64,000 nucleotides of DNA from Euwallacea fornicatus (Eukaryota > Arthropoda > Insecta > Coleoptera > Curculionidae): contig NW_027096088.1 in assembly GCF_040115645.1 (NCBI RefSeq), forward strand, positions 86,151 through 150,150, written 5' to 3'. Numbering within the stretch: the stretch's first letter is position 1; each line of letters opens with the position of its first letter. The notes beneath the pieces are model-generated. The model did not search any database and had not been told where the DNA came from. It saw only the letters and a list, made by a program, of their open reading frames with translations. This document shows, in pieces, positions 37,257 to 49,866 of this stretch. A program made the position numbers and the translations under genes.

Positions 37257-39192
37257 TGTGTTTGAGCACATAAAGTACTATTTGTCTTGGAAATTCAAAA
37301 AGATGCAATCATGATGTGTTGTGACATGTTAAAGATCTCGTCGAGCTGATTAATTTGACACTTTGTTTAACAATGTTGGTACTCATTTGCCGAATTTATC
37401 GAGCTTCAAAGTTTGAAAAGTCACAAAAGTTGTGTGTTTGAGCACATAAAGTACTATTTGTCTTGGAAATTCAAAAAGATGCAATCATGATGTGTTGTGA
37501 CATGTTAAAGATCTCGTCGAGCTGATTAATTTGACACTTTGTTTAACAATGTTGGTACTCATTTGCCGAAGTTATCGAGCTTCAAAGTTTGAAAAGTCAC
37601 AAAAGTTGTGTGTTTGAGCTCATAAAGTACTATTTGTCTTGGAAATTCAACAAGATGCAATCATGGTATGTTGTGACATTGTAAAGATCTCGTCGAGCTG
37701 ATTAATTTGACACTTTGTTTAACAAATTTGGACCTCATTTGCCGAAGTTATCGAGCTTCAAAGTTTGAAAAGTCACAAAAGTTGTGTGTTTGAGCTCATA
37801 AAGTACTATTTGTCTTGGAAATTCAACAAGATGCAATCATGGTATGTTGTGACATTGTAAAGATCTCGTCGAGCTGATTAATTTGACACTTTGTTTAACA
37901 AATTTGGACCTCATTTGCCGAAGTTATCGAGCTTCAAAGTTTGAAAAGTCACAAAAGTTGTGTGTTTGAGCTCATAAAGTACTATTTGTCTTGGAAATTC
38001 AACAAGATGCAATCATAGTATGTTGTGACATTGTAAAGATCTCGTCGAGCTGATTAATTTGACACTTTGTTTAACAAATTTGGACCTCATTTGCCGAAGT
38101 TATCGAGCTTCAAAGTTTGAAAAGTCACAAAAGTTGTGTGTTTGAGCTCATAAAGTACTATTTGTCTTGGAAATTCAACAAGATGCAATCATGGTATGTT
38201 GTGACATTGTAAAGATCTCGTCGAGCTGATTAATTTGACACTTTGTTTAACAAATTTGGACCTCATTTGCCGAAGTTATCGAGCTTCAAAGTTTGAAAAG
38301 TCACAAAAGTTGTGTGTTTGAGCTCATAAAGTACTATTTTTCATGGAAATTCAACAAGATGCAATCATGATGTGTTGTGACATCTTCAAAATCTCGTCGA
38401 GCTGATTAATGTGACACTTTGTTTAACAAATTTGGACCTCATTTGCCGAAGTTATCGAGCTTCAAGGTTTGAAAAGTCACAAAAGTTGTGTGTTTGAGCT
38501 CATAAAGTACTATTTGTCTTGGAAATTCAACAAGATGCAATCATGGTATGTTGTGACATTGTAAAGATCTCGTCGAGCTGATTAATTTGACACTTTGTTT
38601 AACAAATTTGGACCTCATTTGCCGAAGTTATCGAGCTTCAAAGTTTGAAAAGTCACAAAAGTTGTGTGTTTGAGCTCATAAAGTACTATTTGTCTTGGAA
38701 ATTCAACAAGATGCAATCATAGTATGTTGTGACATTGTAAAGATCTCGTCGAGCTGATTAATTTGACACTTTGTTTAACAAATTTGGACCTCATTTGCCG
38801 AAGTTATCGAGCTTCAAAGTTTGAAAAGTCACAAAAGTTGTGTGTTTGAGCTCATAAAGTACTATTTTTCATGGAAATTCAACAAGATGCAATCATGATG
38901 TTTTGTGACATCTTCAAAATCTCGTCGAGCTGATTAATTTGACACTTTGTTTAACAAATTTGGACCTCATTTGCCGAAGTTATCGAGCTTCAAAGTTTGA
39001 AAAGTCACAAAAGTTGTGTGTTTGAGCTCATAAAGTACTATTTTTCATGGAAATTCAACAAGATGCAATCATAGTATGTTGTGACATTGTAAAGATCTCG
39101 TCGAGCTGATTAATTTGACACTTTGTTTAACTATGTTGGTACTTATTTGCCGAATTTATCGAGCTTCAAAGTTTGAAAAGTCACAAAAGTTG
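37257..39192. repeat. Array domain 8: island of GTCTTGG monomers
   Basis: Eleven full units. The first two (37,257 and 37,433) are domain-1 types: GAGCAC, GTCTTGG, A43, L4. Then follow GAGCTC/GTCTTGG/C43/L2 units with R3, broken by an ordinary unit at 38,313. The rare ATAGTATG allele at the units 37,961 and 38,665 lies exactly 704 bp apart, suggesting a four-unit duplication. It appears again at 39,017 in a unit lacking GTCTTGG and with R1t. The pairing of L2 with R3 is rare elsewhere. Confidence 0.85.
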
Positions 39193-41123
39193 TGTGTTTG
39201 AGCTCATAAAGTACTATTTTTCATGGAAATTCAACAAGATGCAATCATGATGTGTTGTGACATCTTCAAAATCTCGTCGAGCTGATTAATTTGACACTTT
39301 GTTTAACAAATTTGGACCTCATTTGCCGAAGTTATCGAGCTTCAAAGTTTGAAAAGTCACAAAAGTTGTGTGTTTGAGCTCATAAAGTACTATTTTTCAT
39401 GGAAATTCAATAAGATGCAATCATGATGTGTTGTGACATCTTCAAAATCTCGTCGAGCTGATTAATTTGACACTTTGTTTAACTATGTTGTTACTCATTT
39501 GCCGAATTTATCGAGCTTCAAAGTTTGAAAAGTCACAAAAGTTGTGTGTTTGAGCTCATAAAGTACTATTTTTCATGGAAATTCAATAAGATGCAATCAT
39601 GATGTGTTGTGACATCTTCAAAATCTCGTCGAGCTGATTAATTTGACACTTTGTTTAACTATGTTGTTACTCATTTGCCGAATTTATCGAGCTTCAAAGT
39701 TTGAAAAGTCACAAAAGTTGTGTGTTTGAGCTCATAAAGTACTATTTTTCATGGAAATTCAATAAGATGCAATCATGATGTGTTGTGACATCTTCAAAAT
39801 CTCGTCGAGCTGATTAATTTGACACTTTGTTTAACTATGTTGTTACTCATTTGCCGAATTTATCGAGCTTCAAAGTTTGAAAAGTCACAAAAGTTGTGTG
39901 TTTGAGCTCATAAAGTACTATTTTTCATGGAAATTCAACAAGATGCAATCATGATGTGTTGTGACATCTTCAAAATCTCGTCGAGCTGATTAATTTGACA
40001 CTTTGTTTAACAAATTTGGACCTCATTTGCCGAAGTTATCGAGCTTCAAAGTTTGAAAAGTCACAAAAGTTGTGTGTTTGAGCTCATAAAGTACTATTTT
40101 TCATGGAAATTCAATAAGATGCAATCATGATGTGTTGTGACATCTTCAAAATCTCGTCGAGCTGATTAATTTGACACTTTGTTTAACTATGTTGTTACTC
40201 ATTTGCCGAATTTATCGAGCTTCAAAGTTTGAAAAGTCACAAAAGTTGTGTGTTTGAGCTCATAAAGTACTATTTTTCATGGAAATTCAATAAGATGCAA
40301 TCATGATGTGTTGTGACATCTTCAAAATCTCGTCGAGCTGATTAATTTGACACTTTGTTTAACTATGTTGTTACTCATTTGCCGAATTTATCGAGCTTCA
40401 AAGTTTGAAAAGTCACAAAAGTTGTGTGTTTGAGCTCATAAAGTACTATTTTTCATGGAAATTCAATAAGATGCAATCATGATGTGTTGTGACATCTTCA
40501 AAATCTCGTCGAGCTGATTAATTTGGCACTTTGTTTAACAAATTTGGACCTCATTTGCCGAAGTTATCGAGCTTCAAAGTTTGAAAAGTCACAAAAGTTG
40601 TGTGTTTGAGCTCATAAAGTACTATTTTTCATGGAAATTCAATAAGATGCAATCATGATGTGTTGTGACAGCTTCAAAATCTCGTCGAGCTGATTAATTT
40701 GACACTTTGTTTAACTATGTTGTTACTCATTTGCCGAATTTATCGAGCTTCAAAGTTTGAAAAGTCACAAAAGTTGTGTGTTTGAGCTCATAAAGTACTA
40801 TTTTTCATGGAAATTCAATAAGATGCAATCATGATGTGTTGTGACATCTTCAAAATCTCGTCGAGCTGATTAATTTGACACTTTGTTTAACAAATTTGGA
40901 CCTCATTTGCCGAAGTTATCGAGCTTCAAAGTTTGAAAAGTCACAAAAGTTGTGTGTTTGAACTCATAAAGTACTATTTTTCATGGAAATTCAATAAGAT
41001 GCAATCATGATGTGTTTGAGCTCATAAAGTACTATTTTTCATGGAAATTCAATAAGATGCAATCATGATGAGTTGTGACATCTTCAAAATCTCGTCGAGC
41101 TGATTAATTTGACACTTTGTTTA
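39193..41123. repeat. Segmental duplication F, copy 1 (2,346-bp shift)
   Basis: Unit order: R3, R2, R2, R2, R3, R2, R2, R3, R2 with CAGCTTC, R3, truncated GAACTC unit, then the left part of the next unit. It repeats at 41,539-43,469, a shift of 13 full units plus one 58-bp unit. Differences seen are ATTTGGCAC near 40,525 and ATGAGTTG near 41,071 in this copy, and AAACCTCG near 42,848 in the other. Confidence 0.88.
40953..41010 (+). repeat. 58-bp truncated monomer 9
   Basis: GAACTC, T43. Preceded by an R3 unit and followed by a T43 unit with the private ATGAGTTG change. Confidence 0.95.
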
Positions 41124-41186
41124 ACAAATTTGGACCTCATTTGCCGAAGTTATCGAGCTTCAAAGTTTGAAAAGTCACAAAAGTTG

Positions 41187-41362
41187 TGTGTTTGAGCTCA
41201 TAAAGTACTATTTTTCATGGAAATTCAACAAGATGCAATCATGATGTGTTGTGACATCTTCAAAATCTCGTCCAGCTGATTAATTTGACACTTTGTTTAA
41301 CAAATTTGGACCTCATTTGCCGAAGTTATCGAGCTTCAAAGTTTGAAAAGTCACAAAAGTTG
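41187..41362 (+). repeat. Monomer with G87C (CGTCCAGC), copy 1
   Basis: C43, L1, R3 with G87C, which removes one of the four CpG sites. The only other copy is at 46,055-46,230, 4,868 bp downstream (27 full plus two 58-bp units), in the same neighbourhood (truncated unit, T43 R3 unit, this unit, C43 R3 unit). It marks a longer-range copy event between 41 and 46 kb. Confidence 0.85.
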
Positions 41363-41538
41363 TGTGTTTGAGCTCATAAAGTACTATTTTTCATGGAAAT
41401 TCAACAAGATGCAATCATGATGTGTTGTGACATCTTCAAAATCTCGTCGAGCTGATTAATTTGACACTTTGTTTAACAAATTTGGACCTCATTTGCCGAA
41501 GTTATCGAGCTTCAAAGTTTGAAAAGTCACAAAAGTTG

Positions 41539-43469
41539 TGTGTTTGAGCTCATAAAGTACTATTTTTCATGGAAATTCAACAAGATGCAATCATGATGTG
41601 TTGTGACATCTTCAAAATCTCGTCGAGCTGATTAATTTGACACTTTGTTTAACAAATTTGGACCTCATTTGCCGAAGTTATCGAGCTTCAAAGTTTGAAA
41701 AGTCACAAAAGTTGTGTGTTTGAGCTCATAAAGTACTATTTTTCATGGAAATTCAATAAGATGCAATCATGATGTGTTGTGACATCTTCAAAATCTCGTC
41801 GAGCTGATTAATTTGACACTTTGTTTAACTATGTTGTTACTCATTTGCCGAATTTATCGAGCTTCAAAGTTTGAAAAGTCACAAAAGTTGTGTGTTTGAG
41901 CTCATAAAGTACTATTTTTCATGGAAATTCAATAAGATGCAATCATGATGTGTTGTGACATCTTCAAAATCTCGTCGAGCTGATTAATTTGACACTTTGT
42001 TTAACTATGTTGTTACTCATTTGCCGAATTTATCGAGCTTCAAAGTTTGAAAAGTCACAAAAGTTGTGTGTTTGAGCTCATAAAGTACTATTTTTCATGG
42101 AAATTCAATAAGATGCAATCATGATGTGTTGTGACATCTTCAAAATCTCGTCGAGCTGATTAATTTGACACTTTGTTTAACTATGTTGTTACTCATTTGC
42201 CGAATTTATCGAGCTTCAAAGTTTGAAAAGTCACAAAAGTTGTGTGTTTGAGCTCATAAAGTACTATTTTTCATGGAAATTCAACAAGATGCAATCATGA
42301 TGTGTTGTGACATCTTCAAAATCTCGTCGAGCTGATTAATTTGACACTTTGTTTAACAAATTTGGACCTCATTTGCCGAAGTTATCGAGCTTCAAAGTTT
42401 GAAAAGTCACAAAAGTTGTGTGTTTGAGCTCATAAAGTACTATTTTTCATGGAAATTCAATAAGATGCAATCATGATGTGTTGTGACATCTTCAAAATCT
42501 CGTCGAGCTGATTAATTTGACACTTTGTTTAACTATGTTGTTACTCATTTGCCGAATTTATCGAGCTTCAAAGTTTGAAAAGTCACAAAAGTTGTGTGTT
42601 TGAGCTCATAAAGTACTATTTTTCATGGAAATTCAATAAGATGCAATCATGATGTGTTGTGACATCTTCAAAATCTCGTCGAGCTGATTAATTTGACACT
42701 TTGTTTAACTATGTTGTTACTCATTTGCCGAATTTATCGAGCTTCAAAGTTTGAAAAGTCACAAAAGTTGTGTGTTTGAGCTCATAAAGTACTATTTTTC
42801 ATGGAAATTCAATAAGATGCAATCATGATGTGTTGTGACATCTTCAAAACCTCGTCGAGCTGATTAATTTGACACTTTGTTTAACAAATTTGGACCTCAT
42901 TTGCCGAAGTTATCGAGCTTCAAAGTTTGAAAAGTCACAAAAGTTGTGTGTTTGAGCTCATAAAGTACTATTTTTCATGGAAATTCAATAAGATGCAATC
43001 ATGATGTGTTGTGACAGCTTCAAAATCTCGTCGAGCTGATTAATTTGACACTTTGTTTAACTATGTTGTTACTCATTTGCCGAATTTATCGAGCTTCAAA
43101 GTTTGAAAAGTCACAAAAGTTGTGTGTTTGAGCTCATAAAGTACTATTTTTCATGGAAATTCAATAAGATGCAATCATGATGTGTTGTGACATCTTCAAA
43201 ATCTCGTCGAGCTGATTAATTTGACACTTTGTTTAACAAATTTGGACCTCATTTGCCGAAGTTATCGAGCTTCAAAGTTTGAAAAGTCACAAAAGTTGTG
43301 TGTTTGAACTCATAAAGTACTATTTTTCATGGAAATTCAATAAGATGCAATCATGATGTGTTTGAGCTCATAAAGTACTATTTTTCATGGAAATTCAATA
43401 AGATGCAATCATGATGTGTTGTGACATCTTCAAAATCTCGTCGAGCTGATTAATTTGACACTTTGTTTA
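41539..43469. repeat. Segmental duplication F, copy 2
   Basis: Counterpart of 39,193-41,123. The CAGCTTC marker at 43,017 corresponds to 40,671. Beyond 43,469 this copy has R2 where copy 1 has R3. Confidence 0.88.
43299..43356 (+). repeat. 58-bp truncated monomer 10
   Basis: GAACTC, T43. Duplicate of truncated unit 9 at a shift of 2,346 bp. Confidence 0.95.
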
Positions 43470-45468
43470 ACTATGTTGTTACTCATTTGCCGAATTTATC
43501 GAGCTTCAAAGTTTGAAAAGTCACAAAAGTTGTGTGTTTGAGCTCATAAAGTACTATTTTTCATGGAAATTCAATAAGATGCAATCATGATGTGTTGTGA
43601 CATCTTCAAAATCTCGTCGAGCTGATTAATTTGACACTTTGTTTAACTATGTTGTTACTCATTTGCCGAATTTATCGAGCTTCAAAGTTTGAAAAGTCAC
43701 AAAAGTTGTGTGTTTGAGCTCATAAAGTACTATTTTTCATGGAAATTCAATAAGATGCAATCATGATGTGTTGTGACATCTTCAAAATCTCGTCGAGCTG
43801 ATTAATTTGACACTTTGTTTAACTATATTGTTACTCATTTGCCGAATTTATCGAGCTTCAAAGTTTGAAAAGTCACAAAAGTTGTGTGTTTGAGCTCATA
43901 AAGTACTATTTTTCATGGAAATTCAACAAGATGCAATCATGATGTGTTGTGACATCTTCAAAATCTCGTCGAGCTGATTAATTTGACACTTTGTTTAACA
44001 AATTTGGACCTCATTTGCCGAAGTTATCGAGCTTCAAAGTTTGAAAAGTCACAAAAGTTGTGTGTTTGAGCTCATAAAGTACTATTTTTCATGGAAATTC
44101 AATAAGATGCAATCATGATGTGTTGTGACAGCTTCAAAATCTCGTCGAGCTGATTAATTTGACACTTTGTTTAACTATGTTGTTACTCATTTGCCGAATT
44201 TATCGAGCTTCAAAGTTTGAAAAGTCACAAAAGTTGTGTGTTTGAGCTCATAAAGTACTATTTTTCATGGAAATTCAATAAGATGCAATCATGATGTGTT
44301 GTGACATCTTCAAAATCTCGTCGAGCTGATTAATTTGACACTTTGTTTAACTATGTTGTTACTCATTTGCCGAATTTATCGAGCTTCAAAGTTTGAAAAG
44401 TCACAAAAGTTGTGTGTTTGAGCTCATAAAGTACTATTTTTCATGGAAATTCAATAAGATGCAATCATGATGTGTTGTGACATCTTCAAAATCTCGTCGA
44501 GCTGATTAATTTGACACTTTGTTTAACTATGTTGTTACTCATTTGCCGAATTTATCGAGCTTCAAAGTTTGAAAAGTCACAAAAGTTGTGTGTTTGAGCT
44601 CATAAAGTACTATTTTTCATGGAAATTCAATAAGATGCAATCATGATGTGTTGTGACATCTTCAAAATCTCGTCGAGCTGATTAATTTGACACTTTGTTT
44701 AACAAATTTGGACCTCATTTGCCGAAGTTATCGAGCTTCAAAGTTTGAAAAGTCACAAAAGTTGTGTGTTTGAGCTCATAAAGTACTATTTTTCATGGAA
44801 ATTCAATAAGATGCAATCATGATGTGTTGTGACAGCTTCAAAATCTCGTCGAGCTGATTAATTTGACACTTTGTTTAACTATGTTGTTACTCATTTGCCG
44901 AATTTATCGAGCTTCAAAGTTTGAAAAGTCACAAAAGTTGTGTGTTTGAGCTCATAAAGTACTATTTTTCATGGAAATTCAATAAGATGCAATCATGATG
45001 TGTTGTGACATCTTCAAAATCTCGTCGAGCTGATTAATTTGACACTTTGTTTAACTATGTTGTTACTCATTTGCCGAATTTATCGAGCTTCAAAGTTTGA
45101 AAAGTCACAAAAGTTGTGTGTTTGAGCTCATAAAGTACTATTTTTCATGGAAATTCAATAAGATGCAATCATGATGTGTTGTGACATCTTCAAAATCTCG
45201 TCGAGCTGATTAATTTGACACTTTGTTTAACTATGTTGTTACTCATTTGCCGAATTTATCGAGCTTCAAAGTTTGAAAAGTCACAAAAGTTGTGTGTTTG
45301 AGCTCATAAAGTACTATTTTTCATGGAAATTCAATAAGATGCAATCATGATGTGTTGTGACATCTTCAAAATCTCGTCGAGCTGATTAATTTGACACTTT
45401 GTTTAACAAATTTGGACCTCATTTGCCGAAGTTATCGAGCTTCAAAGTTTGAAAAGTCACAAAAGTTG
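43357..45468. repeat. 4-monomer higher-order repeat (704 bp), three copies
   Basis: Three consecutive blocks of R2-R2-R2-R3 at 43,357, 44,061 and 44,765. In the second and third blocks the first R2 unit has CAGCTTC (44,131 and 44,835), and a further CAGCTTC R2 unit follows at 45,469 with its marker at 45,539, so the marker spacing is exactly 704 bp twice. The first block lacks CAGCTTC, has a private CTATATTG near 43,825, and its R3 unit has C43 where the later ones have T43. Confidence 0.9.
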
Positions 45469-45820
45469 TGTGTTTGAGCTCATAAAGTACTATTTTTCAT
45501 GGAAATTCAATAAGATGCAATCATGATGTGTTGTGACAGCTTCAAAATCTCGTCGAGCTGATTAATTTGACACTTTGTTTAACTATGTTGTTACTCATTT
45601 GCCGAATTTATCGAGCTTCAAAGTTTGAAAAGTCACAAAAGTTGTGTGTTTGAGCTCATAAAGTACTATTTTTCATGGAAATTCAATAAGATGCAATCAT
45701 GATGTGTTGTGACATCTTCAAAATCTCGTCGAGCTGATTAATTTGACACTTTGTTTAACAAATTTGGACCTCATTTGCCGAAGTTATCGAGCTTCAAAGT
45801 TTGAAAAGTCACAAAAGTTG

Positions 45821-45878
45821 TGTGTTTGAACTCATAAAGTACTATTTTTCATGGAAATTCAATAAGATGCAATCATGA
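45821..45878 (+). repeat. 58-bp truncated monomer 11
   Basis: GAACTC, T43. Ends the 704-bp repeat region. The next units resemble those after truncated unit 9, including the G87C unit. Confidence 0.95.
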
Positions 45879-46054
45879 TGTGTTTGAGCTCATAAAGTAC
45901 TATTTTTCATGGAAATTCAATAAGATGCAATCATGATGTGTTGTGACATCTTCAAAATCTCGTCGAGCTGATTAATTTGACACTTTGTTTAACAAATTTG
46001 GACCTCATTTGCCGAAGTTATCGAGCTTCAAAGTTTGAAAAGTCACAAAAGTTG

Positions 46055-46230
46055 TGTGTTTGAGCTCATAAAGTACTATTTTTCATGGAAATTCAACAAG
46101 ATGCAATCATGATGTGTTGTGACATCTTCAAAATCTCGTCCAGCTGATTAATTTGACACTTTGTTTAACAAATTTGGACCTCATTTGCCGAAGTTATCGA
46201 GCTTCAAAGTTTGAAAAGTCACAAAAGTTG
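46055..46230 (+). repeat. Monomer with G87C (CGTCCAGC), copy 2
   Basis: Counterpart of 41,187-41,362 with the same private G87C change, C43 and R3. Confidence 0.85.
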
Positions 46231-47675
46231 TGTGTTTGAGCTCATAAAGTACTATTTTTCATGGAAATTCAACAAGATGCAATCATGATGTGTTGTGACA
46301 TCTTCAAAATCTCGTCGAGCTGATTAATTTGACACTTTGTTTAACAAATTTGGACCTCATTTGCCGAAGTTATCGAGCTTCAAAGTTTGAAAAGTCACAA
46401 AAGTTGTGTGTTTGAGCTCATAAAGTACTATTTTTCATGGAAATTCAATAAGATGCAATCATGATGTGTTGTGACATCTTCAAAATCTCGTCGAGCTGAT
46501 TAATTTGACACTTTGTTTAACTATGTTGTTACTCATTTGCCGAATTTATCGAGCTTCAAAGTTTGAAAAGTCACAAAAGTTGTGTGTTTGAGCTCATAAA
46601 GTACTATTTTTCATGGAAATTCAACAAGATGCAATCATGATGTGTTGTGACATCTTCAAAATCTCGTCGAGCTGATTAATTTGACACTTTGTTTAACAAA
46701 TTTGGACCTCATTTGCCGAAGTTATCGAGCTTCAAAGTTTGAAAAGTCACAAAAGTTGTGTGTTTGAGCTCATAAAGTACTATTTTTCATGGAAATTCAA
46801 TAAGATGCAATCATGATGTGTTGTGACATCTTCAAAATCTCGTCGAGCTGATTAATTTGACACTTTGTTTAACTATGTTGTTACTCATTTGCCGAATTTA
46901 TCGAGCTTCAAAGTTTGAAAAGTCACAAAAGTTGTGTGTTTGAGCTCATAAAGTACTATTTTTCATGGAAATTCAATAAGATGCAATCATGATGTGTTGT
47001 GACATCTTCAAAATCTCGTCGAGCTGATTAATTTGACACTTTGTTTAACAAATTTGGACCTCATTTGCCGAAGTTATCGAGCTTCAAAGTTTGAAAAGTC
47101 ACAAAAGTTGTGTGTTTGAGCTCATAAAGTACTATTTTTCATGGAAATTCAATAAGATGCAATCATGATGTGTTGTGACAGCTTCAAAATCTCGTCGAGC
47201 TGATTAATTTGACACTTTGTTTAACTATGTTGTTACTCATTTGCCGAATTTATCGAGCTTCAAAGTTTGAAAAGTCACAAAAGTTGTGTGTTTGAGCTCA
47301 TAAAGTACTATTTTTCATGGAAATTCAATAAGATGCAATCATGATGTGTTGTGACATCTTCAAAATCTCGTCGAGCTGATTAATTTGACACTTTGTTTAA
47401 CAAATTTGGACCTCATTTGCCGAAGTTATCGAGCTTCAAAGTTTGAAAAGTCACAAAAGTTGTGTGTTTGAACTCATAAAGTACTATTTTTCATGGAAAT
47501 TCAATAAGATGCAATCATGGTATGTTGTGACATTGTAAAGATCTCGTCGAGCTGATTAATTTGACACTTTGTTTAACAATGTTGGTCCTCATTTGCCGAA
47601 GTTATCGAGCTTCAAAGTTTGAAAAGTCACAAAAGTTGTGTGTTTGAGCTCATAAAGTACTATTTTTCATGGAAA

Positions 47676-49456
47676 TTCAATAAGATGCAATCATGATGTG
47701 TTGTGACATCTTCAAAATCTCGTCGAGCTGATTAATTTGACACTTTGTTTAACTATGTTGTTACTCATTTGCCGAATTTATCGAGCTTCAAAGTTTGAAA
47801 AGTCACAAAAGTTGTGTGTTTGAGCTCATAAAGTACTATTTTTCATGGAAATTCAACAAGATGCAATCATGATGTGTTGTGACATCTTCAAAATCTCGTC
47901 GAGCTGATTAATTTGACACTTTGTTTAACAAATTTGGACCTCATTTGCCGAAGTTATCGAGCTTCAAAATTTGAAAAGTCACAAAAGTTGTGTGTTTGAG
48001 CACATAAAGTACTATTTTTCATGTAAATTCAACAAGATGCAATCATGGTATGTTGTGACATTGTAAAGATCTCGTCGAGCTGATTAATTTGACACTTTGT
48101 TTAACAATGTTGGTCCTCATTTGCCGAAGTTATCGAGCTTCAAAGTTTGAAAAGTCACAAAAGTTGTGTGTTTGAACTCATAAAGTACTATTTTTCATGG
48201 AAATTCAATAAGATGCAATCATGATGTGTTTGAGCTCATAAAGTACTATTTTTCATGGAAATTCAATAAGATGCAATCATGATGTGTTGTGACATCTTCA
48301 AAATCTCGTCGAGCTGATTAATTTGACACTTTGTTTAACTATGTTGGTACTTATTTGCCGAATTTATCGAGCTTCAAAGTTTGAAAAGTCACAAAAGTTG
48401 TGTGTTTGAGCTCATAAAGTACTATTTTTCATGGAAATTCAACAAGATGCAATCATGATGTGTTGTGACATCTTCAAAATCTCGTCGAGCTGATTAATTT
48501 GACACTTTGTTTAACAAATTTGGACTTCATTTGCCGAAGTTATCGAGCTTCAAAGTTTGAAAAGTCACAAAAGTTGTGTGTTTGAGCTCATAAAGTACTA
48601 TTTTTCATGGAAATTCAACAAGATGCAATCATGATGTGTTGTGACAACTTCAAAATCTCGTCGAGCTGATTAATTTGACACTTTGTTTAACAAATTTGGA
48701 CCTCATTTGCCGAAGTTATCGTGCTTCAAAGTTTGAAAAGTCACAAAAGTTGTGTGTTTGAGCTCATAAAGTACTATTTTTCATGGAAATTCAACAAGAT
48801 GCAATCATGATGTGTTGTGACATCTTCAAAATCTCGTCGAGCTGATTAATTTGACACTTTGTTTAACAAATTTGGACTTCATTTGCCGAAGTTATCGAGC
48901 TTCAAAGTTTGAAAAGTCACAAAATTTGTGTGTTTGAGCTCATAAAGTACTATTTTTCATGGAAATTCAACAAGATGCAATCATGATGTGTTGTGACAAC
49001 TTCAAAATCTCGTCGAGCTGATTAATTTGACACTTTGTTTAACAAATTTGGACCTCATTTGCCGAAGTTATCGTGCTTCAAAGTTTGAAAAGTCACAAAA
49101 GTTGTGTGTTTGAGCTCATAAAGTACTATTTTTCATGGAAATTCAACAAGATGCAATCATGATGTGTTGTGACATCTTCAAAATCTCGTCGAGCTGATTA
49201 ATTTGACACTTTGTTTAACAAATTTGGACCTCATTTGCCGAAGTTATCGAGCTTCAAAGTTTGAAAAGTCACAAAAGTTGTGTGTTTGAGCTCATAAAGT
49301 ACTATTTTTCATGGAAATTCAATAAGATGCAATCATGATGTGTTGTGACATCTTCAAAATCTCGTCGAGCTGATTAATTTGACACTTTGTTTAACTATGT
49401 TGTTACTCATTTGCCGAATTTATCGAGCTTCAAACTTTGAAAAGTCACAAAAGTTG
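47676..49456. repeat. Segmental duplication G, copy 1 (4,926-bp shift)
   Basis: Matches 52,602-54,382 at a shift of 27 full plus three 58-bp units. Three independent markers agree: CAACTTC at 48,646 and 48,998, and AAAATTTG at 48,921. Differences seen are T43 at the left edge, ATGTAAATT near 48,023 and CAAACTTTG near 49,433 in this copy. Confidence 0.88.
48167..48224 (+). repeat. 58-bp truncated monomer 12
   Basis: GAACTC, T43. Preceded by a GAGCAC L2/R4 unit and followed by an R1t unit. Confidence 0.95.
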
Positions 49457-49808
49457 TGTGTTTGAGCTCATAAAGTACTATTTTTCATGGAAATTCAACA
49501 AGATGCAATCATGATGTGTTGTGACATCTTCAAAATCTCGTCGAGCTGATTAATTTGACACTTTGTTTAACAAATTTGGACCTCATTTGCCGAAGTTATC
49601 GAGCTTCAAAATTTGAAAAGTCACAAAAGTTGTGTGTTTGAGCACATAAAGTACTATTTTTCATGGAAATTCAACAAGATGCAATCATGGTATGTTGTGA
49701 CATTGTAAAGATCTCGTCGAGCTGATTAATTTGACACTTTGTTTAACAATGTTGGTCCTCATTTGCCGAAGTTATCGAGCTTCAAAGTTTGAAAAGTCAC
49801 AAAAGTTG
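48167..49808. repeat. 10-unit composite higher-order repeat (1,642 bp)
   Basis: Truncated unit, R1t, R3t, R3+A146T+CAACTTC, R3t, R3+A146T+CAACTTC, R3, R2, R3 with CAAAATTTG, GAGCAC L2/R4. The next block from 49,809 starts with the same truncated, R1t, R3t, CAACTTC order and then diverges. The first CAACTTC markers of the two blocks are 1,642 bp apart (48,646 and 50,288). The same length separates the truncated units at 60,773 and 62,415. Confidence 0.8.
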
Positions 49809-49866
49809 TGTGTTTGAACTCATAAAGTACTATTTTTCATGGAAATTCAATAAGATGCAATCATGA
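49809..49866 (+). repeat. 58-bp truncated monomer 13
   Basis: GAACTC, T43. Same neighbours as unit 12, 1,642 bp downstream of it. Confidence 0.95.

Larger units (their letters stand above)
39193..47462. repeat. Array domain 9: R2/R3 domain
   Basis: The R2 box (CTATGTTGTTAC) first appears in the unit at 39,369 and dominates here, mostly with T43. R3 units are interspersed with T43 or C43. T71G (GACAGCTTC) marks one R2 unit per block, at 40,671, 43,017, 44,131, 44,835, 45,539 and 47,181. Every spacing between them is a whole number of 176-bp and 58-bp units. Truncated units 9-11 are here. Confidence 0.88.
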
